Assembly (NCBI GenBank): GCA_022410635.1
Contig: JAJVDF010000029.1
Location: 647,828 to 711,827 of the forward strand
Direction: 5' to 3'
Source of the DNA: Tretioscincus oriximinensis
Lineage: Eukaryota; Chordata; Lepidosauria; Squamata; Gymnophthalmidae
Length of the DNA stretch: 64,000 nt
Shown piece by piece: positions 47,760-58,503 of this stretch; position 1 is the stretch's first letter; the number at the start of each line of letters is the position of its first letter. The translations under genes were made by a program, and so were the position numbers. Under the pieces are notes generated by a model. The model worked only from the letters and a program-made list of their open reading frames with translations. It was not told the origin of the DNA and made no database searches.

Positions 47760-47835
47760 GAATCATAGAGTTGGAAAGGGTCTCCAGGGTCATTGGTCCA
47801 ACCCCCCTGCTCAAAGCAGGATTCACTAAAGTAAA
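47760..47835 (-). repeat. CR1/L3-like LINE 3' fragment
   Basis: AGAATCATAGAGTTGGAAAG and GGTCCAACCCCCCTGCTCAA, a motif pair seen in another CR1-clade subfamily; second copy at 50665-50850. Confidence 0.55.
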
Positions 47836-48234
47836 TAACATCTGCTGTATTAGACCACAACTCATGTAGTCCAGCATCTTGTCTCAGAATGGTCTACTAA
47901 TTGCCTCTGGGCATCTGAAGCTAAAGAAGAAGGCAAAATTTCCATCTGTCCTTTGTGCAAATGGTCTTAAGAGACATCCTACCAGTTTCTCCTAGCTGGA
48001 AGTGGTACATTGGCATCCTCAATGCCAGTGATACAGTACATCTGCCTTCCACAAATCAATCTATATGCATGTGTGAGGAGCCTTGCAAAATCAGACCAAA
48101 GTTTTGCCCGTGGATTGAGGCATCTTCTGGAGAGCATCAACCACCTTGCCTTGCCTCAACCCTTAACTCTTCTTTCACGCTATTCTGATCAGCCTGGACC
48201 TTGGAAATTTGGGGTTCAAAAAACCTTTCAATTA

Positions 48235-48350
48235 CTCACCAGTTTTACTGATGAGTTTATTGTGTTATTTTTAATCTTCTGTTANCCTCCCTGAGACCTG
48301 TGATGAATGGCAGGATAGAAATTCCTAAATAAATATTAATAAATTAAAGC
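48235..48350 (+). repeat. L2-like LINE 3' end
   Basis: CCTCCCTGAGACCTGTGATG then CTAAATAAATATTAATAAAT. Confidence 0.5.
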
Positions 48351-48638
48351 CCTGGTCACTCATCTACTTTTAATTCTCCTGAAGATGGAAGTTAACTCAG
48401 TTTATTGGGAGGGGTGTGTGTTAGTTGAATCCAACAGACCAAGAATGTTGATATTTTTTTCGGAACAGGTTGAGTTCCTTCAGAACTGAAGAAGGTTTAA
48501 AAGTAGATGTGTGACCAGGTCATAGACTTCTGAACCATTCACGCTTAGTCCGCCGCCCTGAAACTCCTCAGCCTCAGCCTCTCAAATTTTAGAGGTCCCA
48601 GTGGGAGGGACACTGGCCCCTGGGGTCCCGCCAGTATA

Positions 48639-48830
48639 GGCATCTGATAGATCTATCTTAGACACCCCAGTTGGGGGGAGGCACCGGCCCCTGGGGTCCC
48701 AGCCGGTATAGGCATCTGATAGATCTATNCAGCCGGTATAGGCATCTGATAGATCTATCTTAGACACCCCAGTTGGGGGGAGGCACCGGCCCCTGGGGTC
48801 CCAGCCGGTATAAGCAGCTGCCAGATCTGT
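48639..48830 (+). repeat. 72-bp minisatellite in the KCNK17 promoter
   Basis: Unit begins GGCATCTGATAGATCTATCT. Unit starts are at 48639, 48711, 48741 (after a truncated 30-bp unit containing an N at 48729) and a degenerate one at 48813. The 30-bp spacing at the N suggests a collapsed or misassembled array. It ends about 270 bp before the start codon. Confidence 0.8.
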
Positions 48831-49102
48831 TCTGAAGGGCCTGTAGCGCCCCCTCCAGGCCTGTGGGCCACCCTGGAAAGTAACCCAGCAGCAGTAGGGA
48901 AACCAAAGGCCGGGAATCTCCTTAGCGACCAGGAGGCTTCGTCAAGGAGAGCCGGCCGCCGCCTGCGCCGGACTCCTCCCACGGGGGCCGAGAGACCCGC
49001 CTGAAGGAGGCGCCGCTGCCGCCCTCGCCCCGCACTCGGCGCTTCTTCCCCTTTCGCCGCCTCCTCCAAGCACACCGAGGCGCCCCAGAGGCCGCCGCCG
49101 CC

Positions 49103-49357
49103 ATGAGCCCCTGGCAGGAGCGCGCGGCCGAGGGCGAGGGGGCGCCTGCAGGGGGCGCCTGGCGGCCCAGGGGGGTCCCCGGCACGCCGCTGTTGCTGGC
49201 GGCTTACCTCGCCTACCTGCTGCTGGGCAGCGCCGCGTTCTGGGCGCTCGAATCGCCCGCCGAGCAGGAAACGGCGCGACACTTGCGCAAGGAGCAGTGG
49301 GAGCTGCTGCAGAACTACACCTGCCTGGAGAGGGAGGCGCTCGAGCACCTGGCCAAG
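49103..49357 (+). CDS. KCNK17: KCNK17 exon 1
   Basis: Strong start context (GCCGCCGCCATGA). Donor AAG|GTATGG in phase 0. GC-rich coding sequence; the N terminus is 14 residues longer than in KCNK16. Ends LEHLAK at the cap helix. Confidence 0.9.
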
Positions 49358-52300
49358 GTATGGCCGCGACCTCCTCGTGGTGCCCCCCCCGCCCTTCCCC
49401 CCGCTCCCAAGGGGGGGGGGTGGATGCCTGGCTGGGGGGGGAGCAGCAAGGGAACCAGGGGAGGGCTGGTTAGGTACGCAAAGGCAAAGGCCACGTACCT
49501 CAATTGTGTCCCTCCCCTTCCAGGGCGGGAGAGCCCAGAACACCTGAAAAGGGGCCCCTGCTGCTTCTGAGGCACCAAAGAACAAGCAGGAGCCCTCCGG
49601 GGGGAGGGGAAGGAGGTGCTTTATTTGATGGGCTCTACTTTTTAATGTTGTTTCCCCCCCTATGTTTAATTCATTGTCCATGCCTGATCCATGTTTTAGT
49701 TTATTTAAATTTATAATTGAGTATATAAGTCAACCTTGTGGTTTTTTATATGGTATATATCGACGTAATATATTGAAAATCAGTTATCTGTATCAGTTAT
49801 CTCTATATCAAATTCAGCTCTGTGCATATCAAATTTAGGGCATCATAGGTTAGTAAAGCTTGCTTAGCAAGCAATTCATCCACAGAAAGCCACCACACTG
49901 CTCTGGCTACCNAATTTCCCATTGTATTCTATTAAATCCTCATAGTTATTATCATTAGAATTTCCTTNAAGCAGCCAATCTATATATATACAGGGTGCTT
50001 CAAAAAAAATGTATACACACTGTGAACTTCCATAGAAAATTTATTTACTGTTCTACAAAGTTAAATATCAGGAAATTAGAAGGCTTAAAGTCCAATGTAA
50101 ATAAAATGTAAATAACAAATGAGTAGAAGAAGAAGAAAGAAGAACTCGGTTCTTATACCCTGCTTTTCTCACCTTTCAAAGGGACTCAAAGCGGCTTACA
50201 AGGATATATTTTGCCCGAAGGCTCACATTCTATCTTCCCCACCAGGCTNTGGTGGTTCCCATGTATCTACTTGCAGTCAGTTGCAATTTCTTGCAATTGA
50301 TGCTTTCGAATAGCTGGGTTGGCTAGAGCTACAGGCTAGTGGAAGGTGCTCACCCCTCCCTACGTCCCACACAGGGCTTCGAAACCCCATCTCCCAGGCC
50401 AGAGACGAATTCCTAAGCAACTGAGCTATCCGTGCCCGCTATCAGTACGAGTCACCACTGAGCTATCAGTACGAGTCACCACTGATTCTGTACATCGTAT
50501 GGAAGTTTAAAGTGTGTATACATTTTTTTGAAGCACCCTNTATGTATAACAAAGTAGCCATGTTAGTCGGTATCCACGATACCATAGACCATGTGTTAGC
50601 TTTGGGTTACATTGGTATATATAATGCTTATTTTTTGGTTGTTCTTGAACTTACCCAAATGAATCATAGAATTATTGAGTCGGAAGGTCCAACTCCCTGC
50701 TCAATGCAGGATTCATTAAAGCATCCCAGACAGATGACTGTCAGTCTCTGTTTGAAGACAAACTCACCATCTCCTGTGGCGACCTGTTCCACTGGCTGAT
50801 CATCCTGACTGTTAGAAAGTTCTATCTAATATCTTGTGCTGCCTGCCCTTCGCATGCAAAGGAGCTAGTAGTACTTTGAGACTAACTTGAGAAAAGTGGG
50901 TGGCAGAAGCTTTCGTAGACAGGTCTCCTTCTTCAGATGCTTCAGATGCAGAAATAGATGTGTCTACGAAAGCTTCTGCCACCCACTTTTCTCAAGTTAG
51001 TCTCAAAGAGCTACTAGCTCCTTTGCTGGACTTTCTACTAGATTAACACGGCTATTTCTCTGAAATTGCCTTTCTCTTGTTAGCCTTCAAATGCTATGAG
51101 CCATCTTGCCGGATTATCTTTTTCTTGTTAGTCACTAAGAAGAAGAAGAAGAAGAACTTGGTTCTTATACCCCGCTTTTCTCACCTTTCAAAGGGACTCA
51201 AAGCGGCTTACAAGGATATATATTGCCCGAAGGCTCACATTCTATCTTCCCCACCAGGCTGTGGTGGTTCCCATGTATCTACTTGCAGTCAGTTGCAATT
51301 TCTTGCAATTCTTGCTTTCAAATAGCTGGGTTGGCTAGAGCTACAGGCTAGTGGAAGGTGCTCACCCCTCCCCACATCCGACGCAGGNCTTCGAAACCCC
51401 ATCTCCCAGGCGAGAAATGAATTCCTAAGCGACTGAGCTATCCGGGACTAGATATTGCTTGCTAGATATTATGCTTTGTTTTGGCATTATTTAATTCAGC
51501 AAACCCACCTTTGGAATTGATATTGTGGGGCGGAAAATAATTCAGAGCTGTGTAAGTCTGAATTCAGATTTTTTAGCTAGCCAAGTCTGTTTCTTAAGAT
51601 GCTTTGAAGAGAACAATTGCCTAAAGACAGACAGGGACACAGAGTTATCACAGCTATTCTTCCCTCCACTTCACTTTGCTTGCAAGCACTCTTGAGGCCT
51701 TTACACTTCTTTTCCTCAAGCATTTCCTTCCAATCGGAAGGAGCACTACCACATTCTTTTGCATTTCTGCTGCTGTTTCGGAAGCCAGTTTCCTGTAAAA
51801 TAATCTGCCTACGTGCATTTGATCTCCTTGCATCATCTGAAGAAGTAGAACTGTCTACAAAAGCCCATGATGCCCATCTTTTTCTTGTTTGTCTCTAAAG
51901 AGCTACAAGACCCCATATTAGAAAAAGTGGAAAGAAAATATATTTTCTCACTCTGAAAGTGGATTGAAGCTGGATTACAATTTATGTGTCTGTAAAATCA
52001 GATGTGGAAGAAAGCCTCACTTGGCTTTCTGCTACAGTTCTTCATCCCAGAATATTACTGGGAATTTCTAGTTCAAAGGGGGTTCCCAGCCTACTGGAGC
52101 CTGTATGTGGACTATTCAGTGAGGACTGAATCTTTTGGTTGCTCCCTTCCCTCCTTGTGGATAGTTGCAGTACTTTTGTGGTACTTCATGAGGATCCTTT
52201 CGATACTGTGTTAGTCTTCAACCACAGAGACACAGGCTGCTTCTTCATGGAAGTTTCGTATCTCACACGTGCCATACGGCCTATGTGGTGACGGGAATCC

Positions 52301-53821
52301 ACTCAGAATAAAGTTCCTTTTCCCCAAAAAAGGAGAGGCAGGGAGGGCAAGTAAACATGGAATCTCTTGCCTTTTGCTGGGTTTTTGTTTCTTCTTCTTC
52401 TTCTTCTTCTTCTTCTTCTTCTTCTTCTTCTTCTTCTTCTTCTTCTTCTTCTTCTTCTTCTTCTTCTTCTTCTTNNNNNNNNNNNNNNNNNNNNNNNNNN
52501 NNNNNNNNNNNNNNNNNNNNNNNNNNNNNNNNNNNNNNNNNNNNNNNNNNNNNNNNNNNNNNNNNNNNNNNNNNNNNNNNNNNNNNNNNNNNNNNNNNNN
52601 NNNNNNNNNNNNNNNNNNNNNNNNNNNNNNNNNNNNNNNNNNNNNNNNNNNNNNNNNNNNNNNNNNNNNNNNNNNNNNNNNNNNNNNNNNNNNNNNNNNN
52701 NNNNNNNNNNNNNNNNNNNNNNNNNNNNNNNNNNNNNNNNNNNNNNNNNNNNNNNNNNNNNNNNNNNNNNNNNNNNNNNNNNNNNNNNNNNTTGTTATTG
52801 TTATTGTTATTATTGTTTGTGTTAGTAGTAGTAGTAGTAGTAGTAGTATCCACATAAGTTAAAAGCTCCTGTATGTTACTTTTGCCATTCAGAATCCAAA
52901 AGATAAGGGTGGCTTCTTTCTCACTATCCCTCCATTGTGTGGTCTTCCTGATCTTCCTAGGCTAAATGTTTAGTCCTTTATTATGATGACTGAACTATAT
53001 TCTAAGTCCCCCCTGAAATTAAAGCGCTTTGGAATACGAGGCACTGAGTGGCAATTGCTACATTGTTTTGAAGTTAGCTGCACCTTGTGCTTTGCAGGGA
53101 AAAGTCCTTATTTATTTGTGTTATTGACACATGGTGAGTAACAACCTACGTTAGAGGTGAATATTAATCTTAAAATGATTTTTCAGGTACATAGGTGAAA
53201 CAATATCAACCCTAATTGGCTTCTTATCAGAAGACTGAACCTTAAGAGACTTACATCCTGCACTGATAATGTGAAAAGGAATCGAACTTCTTGTACTGTG
53301 TAAACAAAGTTCACCACGAGGCTTTTACATGAAGCTGAAGGTGTGAAATTCATGACAGATCTGGGGATGAAGATTGTTTGCACCCTCTATTACTCTTTGT
53401 GATTAAATAGGTTCAAATAAATTTGGTGCCAGCATTTTCTGCAGCTAAAGTTACAGTCTAACTTCTATTATATACTGCAATCTCCAAGGAAAATATACAC
53501 TAGAGATGCGCAAAGTTTGATTCACATTTGTGCGTTTGTATAGTTTGCGTTTAAACAAGATATGATCTGGATTAGCACCAGCTCCATGCAGACAATATGG
53601 ACTAGTGAGTCCTCAAATTGGATTAATAAGGCTGTGTGTAAAATGCCTTAGAAGGTTTTTTTTTTAAAGAATGGTTTACTTTGCTGATAAGATTTTCTTC
53701 TTTTTTCAGGGCATCATTGAAGCCTACAAGAATGGAATTTATGTTAAGGCAAATACAAGCCTGGGACGATGGGACTTTGTTGGATCTTTCTTCTTCTCCA
53801 TTTCAGCAGTAACAACTATTG
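49103..53821 (+). CDS. KCNK17: KCNK17 (TALK-2) two-pore-domain K+ channel, 5' part (exons 1-2)
   Basis: Exon 1 (49103-49357, 85 codons) and exon 2 (53710-53821) join in phase to encode the first 122 residues and one base of Gly123. Domain order: Gly/Pro/Ala-rich cytosolic N terminus (1-28), TM1 about 29-49 (LLLAAYLAYLLLG), cap helices with N71-Y-T glycosylation sequon, AYKNG, MGRW-type LGRWDFVGSFFF and pore helix 1 ending T-T-I-G. AYKNG and GRWxxVGSFFFS are typical of TALK-2, an alkaline-activated background K+ channel of the plasma membrane. Intron phases equal those of KCNK16. The second half of pore 1, TM2, TM3, pore 2 and TM4 are outside the window: no YGNL-like exon was found up to 64000. 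Confidence 0.88.
49991..50540. mobile_element. Mariner-type miniature with nested SINE
   Basis: Left end CAGGGTGCTTCAAAAAAAAT, with TGTATACACACT next; right end is its inverted partner (AGTGTGTATACATTTTTTTG, then AAGCACCCT). TA flanks both ends (49989-49990, 50541-50542). The SINE at 50124-50440 interrupts the element. Confidence 0.75.
50124..50440 (-). repeat. tRNA-derived SINE with GAA/TTC tail
   Basis: Minus-strand head GCGGGCACGGATAGCTCAGT with a B-box-like GGTTTCGAAGCCC; tail AGAAGAAGAAGAAAG on the + strand. It sits inside the mariner-type element, so it inserted later. Confidence 0.8.
50665..50850 (-). repeat. CR1/L3-like LINE 3' portion
   Basis: ATAGAATTATTGAGTCGGAA, GGTCCAACTCCCTGCTCAAT, then CTGTTTGAAGACAAACTCAC and CTATCTAATATCTTGTGCTG: the conserved tail of a CR1-clade subfamily, reversed. 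Confidence 0.6.
50858..51067. repeat. Foldback retroelement insertion (Penelope-like tail)
   Basis: Minus arm about 50858-50945 (with complete CTGAAGA and GAAA core boxes read on the minus strand) and plus arm about 50950-51067. The target duplication is unclear. It lies in KCNK17 intron 1. Confidence 0.65.
51138..51447 (-). repeat. tRNA-derived SINE with GAA/TTC tail
   Basis: Nearly identical to 50124-50440; GAAGAAGAAGAAGAAGAA tail at the left, tRNA-like head (GATAGCTCAGTCGCTTAGGA) at the right. Confidence 0.8.
51836..51905 (+). repeat. Diverged Penelope-like tail
   Basis: CATCTGAAGAAGTAGAACTG, then TCTACAAAAGCCCATGATGC: CTGAAGA box kept, GAAA box changed to AAAA. Solo, not a foldback. Confidence 0.55.
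52389..52474 (+). repeat. (TTC)n tract running into the assembly gap
   Basis: 86 bases of uninterrupted TTC before the Ns, in KCNK17 intron 1. True length unknown. Confidence 0.95.
52475..52791. other. Assembly gap (317 Ns)
   Basis: Run of Ns bounded by simple repeats, so it is probably a repeat-caused gap. Confidence 0.99.
52792..52850 (+). repeat. TTGTTA and GTA simple repeats
   Basis: TTGTTATTG-type units (52792-52815), then (GTA)8 at about 52825-52848, immediately after the gap. Confidence 0.85.
52851..53709 (+). other. KCNK17 intron 1, distal part
   Basis: No repeat or gene recognised up to the exon 2 acceptor. Confidence 0.45.
53710..53821 (+). CDS. KCNK17: KCNK17 exon 2
   Basis: Acceptor CTTCTTTTTTCAG and donor GTAAGT. 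112 nt, ends in phase 1 (split Gly123). Encodes the second cap helix, a glycosylation sequon N100-T-S and pore helix 1 through TTIG. Confidence 0.9.
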
Positions 53822-53898
53822 GTAAGTTAGGCTGCATCCAGACAAGGTCATTAAACTGTTAGCAACTTCTGTTTGCACTGCATCTACCATACCTAGTT

Positions 53899-53965
53899 TC
53901 TTATTTATTTATTTGTTATTTGTACTTATATCCCGCACTATACCTGAAGGTCTCAGGGCAGCCAT
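53899..53965 (-). repeat. L2-like LINE 3' end
   Basis: TTATTTATTTATTTGTTATT followed by ATCCCGCACTATACCTGAAG. Confidence 0.5.
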
Positions 53966-53968
53966 CCA

Positions 53969-54160
53969 TAAGGTGGTTCACATAGCTTTTGTTGCTTTCT
54001 CCACAACAGACACCCTGTGGAGTAGGTGGGGCTGAGAGAGTTCAAAGAACTGTGACTGGACCAAGGTCACTCAGCTGGCTTTCATGGAGGAGTGGGGAAT
54101 CAAACCGGGAGACTTCCAGGTACGAGTCCAACACTCTAAGCACTACACCACACTGGCTCT
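53969..54160 (-). repeat. tRNA-derived CORE-type SINE
   Basis: Full copy, minus strand; the tRNA-like head is at the right (AACACTCTAAGCACTACACC). Inverted partner of 54183-54396. Confidence 0.75.
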
Positions 54161-54182
54161 CAATGAACTGATTAACTGGGAA

Positions 54183-54392
54183 GCAGTTTGGTGTGGTGCT
54201 TAGAGTGTTGGACTCTTATCTGGCAGTCTCCCAGTTCAGTTCCTCCCTATTCCCTGAAACCAGCTGGGTGACCTTGGGCCAGTCACAGTTATTTAGAACT
54301 CTCTCAGCTCCACCTACTTCACAGGATGTCTGTTGAGAAAGCAACAAAAGCTATGTAAGTCATCCTTTGGTGGAGAGGGTGCTATAAATAAA

Positions 54393-54396
<4 letters not shown>
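54183..54396 (+). repeat. tRNA-derived CORE-type SINE
   Basis: Head TGGTGCTTAGAGTGTTGGAC with B-box-like AGTTCAGTTCC, core CAGCTGGGTGACCTTGGGCC, and 3' ATAAATAAATG tail leading into (TGC)n at 54396-54427. Confidence 0.8.

Positions 54397-54427
<31 letters not shown>
54396..54427 (+). repeat. (TGC)n microsatellite
   Basis: About ten TGC units directly at the SINE 3' end. Confidence 0.9.
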
Positions 54428-54429
<2 letters not shown>

Positions 54430-56752
54430 ACTATTATTTGGATTACCAATGTGCTAGAAAATCCAGCTGTTGAGGCGAACTGGCCGCGGCAAGGGGGTCC
54501 TTGAGGAAAGGGGCACAATGGTTCGTTGTTACCTTCTTTTTAAAAGTTGAAGCAGGTGAGGCTGAGTCTCTGTCTCTGCTTATTGTTTTGCGCATGCGCA
54601 GTGTAACACAGTGGAGCTGCTTATGCAAATTTGTGTATGCGCTTGGCATCAGAAACCCAACCACGCCAGGTGTAGCTTTTAAAAAGGAGATAACAAACTG
54701 GATGGAGGGAGGGCTCCCTCCTGCTACTGTCCTGAAGCAAAGGCTGTACGTGTGGATAGTTTTGGTAAGAACCTGTGAGTGTCTTTGTGCATGATTTACA
54801 TTTCAGCCATTGCTAACCTGCAAAGAGGAACTAGCCAATGATATTTGATCACTTGCTGGATTGACCATTGACATCCATAACTCCATACTTTATATACATA
54901 ACGGGTAATGTGTGAAATGTTTCTCTCTCTCTAACAGTCTACAACGATAATAATTAAAGATAGATTGGTGGTGGCTAAATCTGTGAAATCATTTGTATCC
55001 TCAATATAACTAAACATTCATTTACATTCCCAAAGCTTGTTCCTTACAGATCATAAAGAAAGTGAGGTGTTTATTGATGGGATCTAATATTGACAGCAAA
55101 CTATCCAATGCCATTGGTAGGAGGAATGACTGAACTTCCACTTGATAGCCAGCAACCAAAAAGGCTGATGGGAGAGAAAATCTTAGCAAATATTCATACT
55201 ATAAAGAATAGCGAATTTTATAATATATAGTGAAAGTATAGACTGGGTAAAGTAAAAGCAGTAGAACAATAATCCAGATAATCGTGCTACATGGATGAAG
55301 CCTAATATTCCGAATGAGTCCTGAGAGATCTATTTGAATAGCAATTTGAATAAAAATATTCTTTGATTCTTCCTTGGCAACCTAAACAAAATGAAAACAA
55401 AACAAAAATCCATAGCCTGTTAAAGCCCTGATGAAAAACAATTTGGGACAATAAAAATTAGGAATTTAACAAATATTACAGTAATTCAGTGCAAGTGAAC
55501 AGATCCAAATTGTCTAGCAGGCACATATAATAGATTGTCAGTCCAAAGGTGAGGCAATATCTTCAAACTGAAGTTGCTAACTGTTCCAGCATAAGTCAGA
55601 AATCAAATAACACAATGTTATAGTTATAGTTCCTTGGAAAATGAACGAGAGATAAGAAAGAGATCGGTTGAAATAAATACTTCTAAGTCCAATAATAAAA
55701 ATGAATGGATGTTTATTGCAGTATTGGTTCTTGAGTTTTTCTAAAGGATAGGGAAGGTGTGGCTCCAGCTGCAGATAAAATATGATTTGATGCAACCAGA
55801 GATTCTAGGAAGCCCCATTTTATGACTATCAGAGTTGTTTACTTGAAATAATCATATCCTACCCGTTATTTGTGGGGACTTCTGATATAGGAGACAGCCA
55901 TCAATTTATCTTCTTTTCTGCCATGCTGGAAAAGCCAATGGCAGAAGTCAGTAGAAATGTGAGCACAAGGAAACCACATAGAAAAAAAAAATCAGATGGG
56001 TTAGCTAGGCAATTGAATCAACTTTCATGCAGGAACCAGAATGACTTCTTCNCTGACTGTTGACTGTCCACCCTGCCCGAAGTTTGCACTAGCATGCTCT
56101 TTTTTCAGATATAATATGGAATAATACATACAGCAGAAAAGGCCTTGGTTCCTTTTCACATACACCTTTTGAGAATGATCACAGTCGACTATTCCCTCTG
56201 TGATGGGGGAAAATTGCTTCCCCCTATAAGTATCTTGGGTGCAGAAACAATTGCAAACTTCTAGGCTGGAAATGCTGCCCACGGACTGAGCAATGAAAAC
56301 AACAAAAAACATGGCAACAACATGCATGTTGCCCATTCAGGAGCAAAAACCATCCATTGATGCTCACATGCACACACACACACAGCTGCCATCGCGTCAC
56401 TAGTGCTGGCACCAAGTGCCATGCCCAGCCCAGTGGGTCCTGACCAGGTTATCCCTCTCCCTCAAANACCCCCTGCCCACCTGCCACCACTGGGCTAAGC
56501 TCTGGCCTCCTTTTGGTACTGGGTGAGGGCCGACCACAAACAAAATGGTGGTCCCCATGGAGAGGGATATGAAGGTATGCTTGGGCTCCTGCTGCTGCCG
56601 CTTGTTTCAGCTACTGCCTCCAAGGCAGAGGAGAATGTCTGGGCATTGCAGTTGGGGGGCGATCAGCAAAGGTGAGGCTGGTGGCAGAGGAAAGAAGGGG
56701 AAGTAGAGGCAAAGAGGGGAAAGGGAGAGGGCAGGGAAAAGGCTGGGGGAAG
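54428..56752 (+). other. KCNK17 intron 2 or downstream, unassigned
   Basis: No K2P exon, repeat family or RNA recognised. (CA)n of about 16 bases near 56370. Confidence 0.35.
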
Positions 56753-57276
56753 AATAAATGTGGAACCAGAACAGCAACAGGAATAAGCCATAATACAAAG
56801 GAGCTGAGGAAAAGGCAGGTGGTGGTGGGGAGGGGAGAAAATAAAAAAAGGAACCACACACAATACTAACAACAGGAAGAAGCCACAATACAAAGGAGCC
56901 GGGGAAAAGGCAGGTGATGGGGGGTGGGGGGGATAAAATAAACATGGAACCACCCACAATACCAACAACAGGAAGAAGCCACAATACAAAGGATTCTTGG
57001 AAAGGCAGGTGTGGGGGGAAGAAAATTAATGGAGAACCAGAACAGCAGAAGGAATGAGCCACAATACAAAGGAGCCAAAGGCAGGTGGCAATGGTGGTGG
57101 TGGTGAGAAAATAAGCAGTGAAACACCCACAATACAATACTAACAACAGAAAGGAGCTACCATACAAGGGAGCCCAGGAAAAGGCAAGCGGGCTGGGGAA
57201 AATAACGGCGAAATATCTACAATACCCGCAACAGGAATGAGCCACAATACAAAGGAGCCTGAGAGAAGGTGGGTGG
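56753..57276. repeat. ~90-bp minisatellite, about six diverged units
   Basis: Units share AGCCACAATACAAAGGAGCC, a G-rich GGCAGGTGGTGG segment and AACAACAGGAA. Repeats of the CAATACAAAGG landmark are spaced about 85-95 bp apart from about 56795 to 57255. Long open frames on the minus strand across it are due to the repetition. Confidence 0.8.
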
Positions 57277-57299
57277 GTGAAACAAGCCCCTTTGCAATA

Positions 57300-57625
57300 T
57301 TAGCTGTGTGCCTTAATTAATTAATTGTTTAATTTATATTTACACTCCAGCCTATACTTAAAGTTGGCCAACAATAAAAACAACAATACAAATTTGACAT
57401 TAAAACAGTATAAAACAGTATCTAAAAGTGGGAAGAAAAATAACATTTCTTCAAAGGTCAGGTAAAGGAGGTGCATCTTCAAAGATCTTCTAAAACAATG
57501 CAATGATGATGACTGATGAACCTTGAGGCAGAGACTATTCCATAGACTGGGGACAACCACTGAGAAAGCCCTATCCCAGGTTCCCACTCCATTGGCTGTT
57601 GAAAGGAGCCTCTCCTGCAGATCCA
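57300..57625 (-). repeat. L2-like LINE, RT C-terminal end and 3' tail
   Basis: The minus strand encodes the typical LINE RT C-terminal segment VVPSLWNSL followed by FRRSLKMHLLYL. The 3' tail on the left contains TTAATTAATTAATTG and ACTCCAGCCTATACTTAAAG. Best-coded member of this family in the window. Confidence 0.7.
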
Positions 57626-58503
57626 CCAACTCCTTCGCCTCTCCAGGAGGATACCAGTGGTATCAAAAGTATGAGCACAAAAGCAGGCAAAAATACTACA
57701 AAAAACTATACAATACGTAACAGTGGGGCCAGAGGACAGGAGTGGGAGTAGGGAGAAGCAGCAAGTGGGGAGAGGCACTGAGATGGGGGACAGGGCAAGG
57801 AGCATGGGGGACATGTAGTAGGAGCTGTGCTCCCCCATCTATGAAACGAGAAGAACAGATGGTCCTTCATCAAACTCAACACTCTGTTTCCACTAGGATC
57901 TTCTCCTTTTCAAGAAGACTGAAGAATGCTCTGCAGAGAATGCAAGTCCAAGATCTGCAGCATGATCTGGTGCTTGGTCCCACAGACATAATAGTCTGAT
58001 GAGTTTATGTGCTAAAAAACAGTATGTAGTTGGAAGGAAGGAAGACTTTTTAGAGTTTAATTCTTCTCCCTCCCCATTGGTTCAGAAAGGGGAGCAACGC
58101 CTAGTGGAGTCCTAAACCTCAATTTCTGGCTTGAAGTTATTTATCNTTAGTCCCTTTTTTATAGAAACTGGATTTGAAGAGAAAAGGTTACAGGAAATAT
58201 CCCTCCCTCCCCTGTTTTCCAAGTAAATATAGACACAAAATACACTAGGACTTTTTCTGTTCAAGAACCANGTCCGATGTCCACATGCCATTTTGGGCTA
58301 CTGCAAGCTGCAGCAGTTTATGGACCACAATAAAGCACATAACAAGAACAAATGAAAACTATTGCATTTATTTCCAGTTTTCTCTTAGTAAACCTATAAA
58401 ATGAGACCACTGTTGTTTCTTGATCGATAAACTAACGGGACAAACCTTTCTAATCCCAGTTCTTGCGCTGGGGAATCCTTTCACAAAATAGATAGGCTAT
58501 ACT
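57626..58503. other. Unassigned segment
   Basis: No exon or repeat recognised. Confidence 0.3.

Larger units (their letters stand above)
48550..49500 (+). promoter_or_regulatory. CpG-rich promoter region of KCNK17
   Basis: Sharp shift from AT-rich flanks to GC-rich, CpG-dense sequence spanning the start codon and exon 1 (densest at about 48940-49390). No TATA box seen. The KCNK16 start lacks such an island, so the two tandem genes probably have different promoter types. Confidence 0.65.

Noticed and set aside
48755..49681. 308-codon open frame on the minus strand over KCNK17 exon 1
   Set aside because: It is the antisense of a CpG-rich promoter and exon; stops are rare there because of composition. 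No domain, start context or splice evidence.
52211..52862. Long open frames across the N gap on both strands
   Set aside because: Created by the Ns and the TTC tract; not real coding.
56607..57245. 212-codon hydrophobic open frame on the minus strand
   Set aside because: It runs through the ~90-bp minisatellite; the repeated unit keeps the frame open. No gene-like structure.
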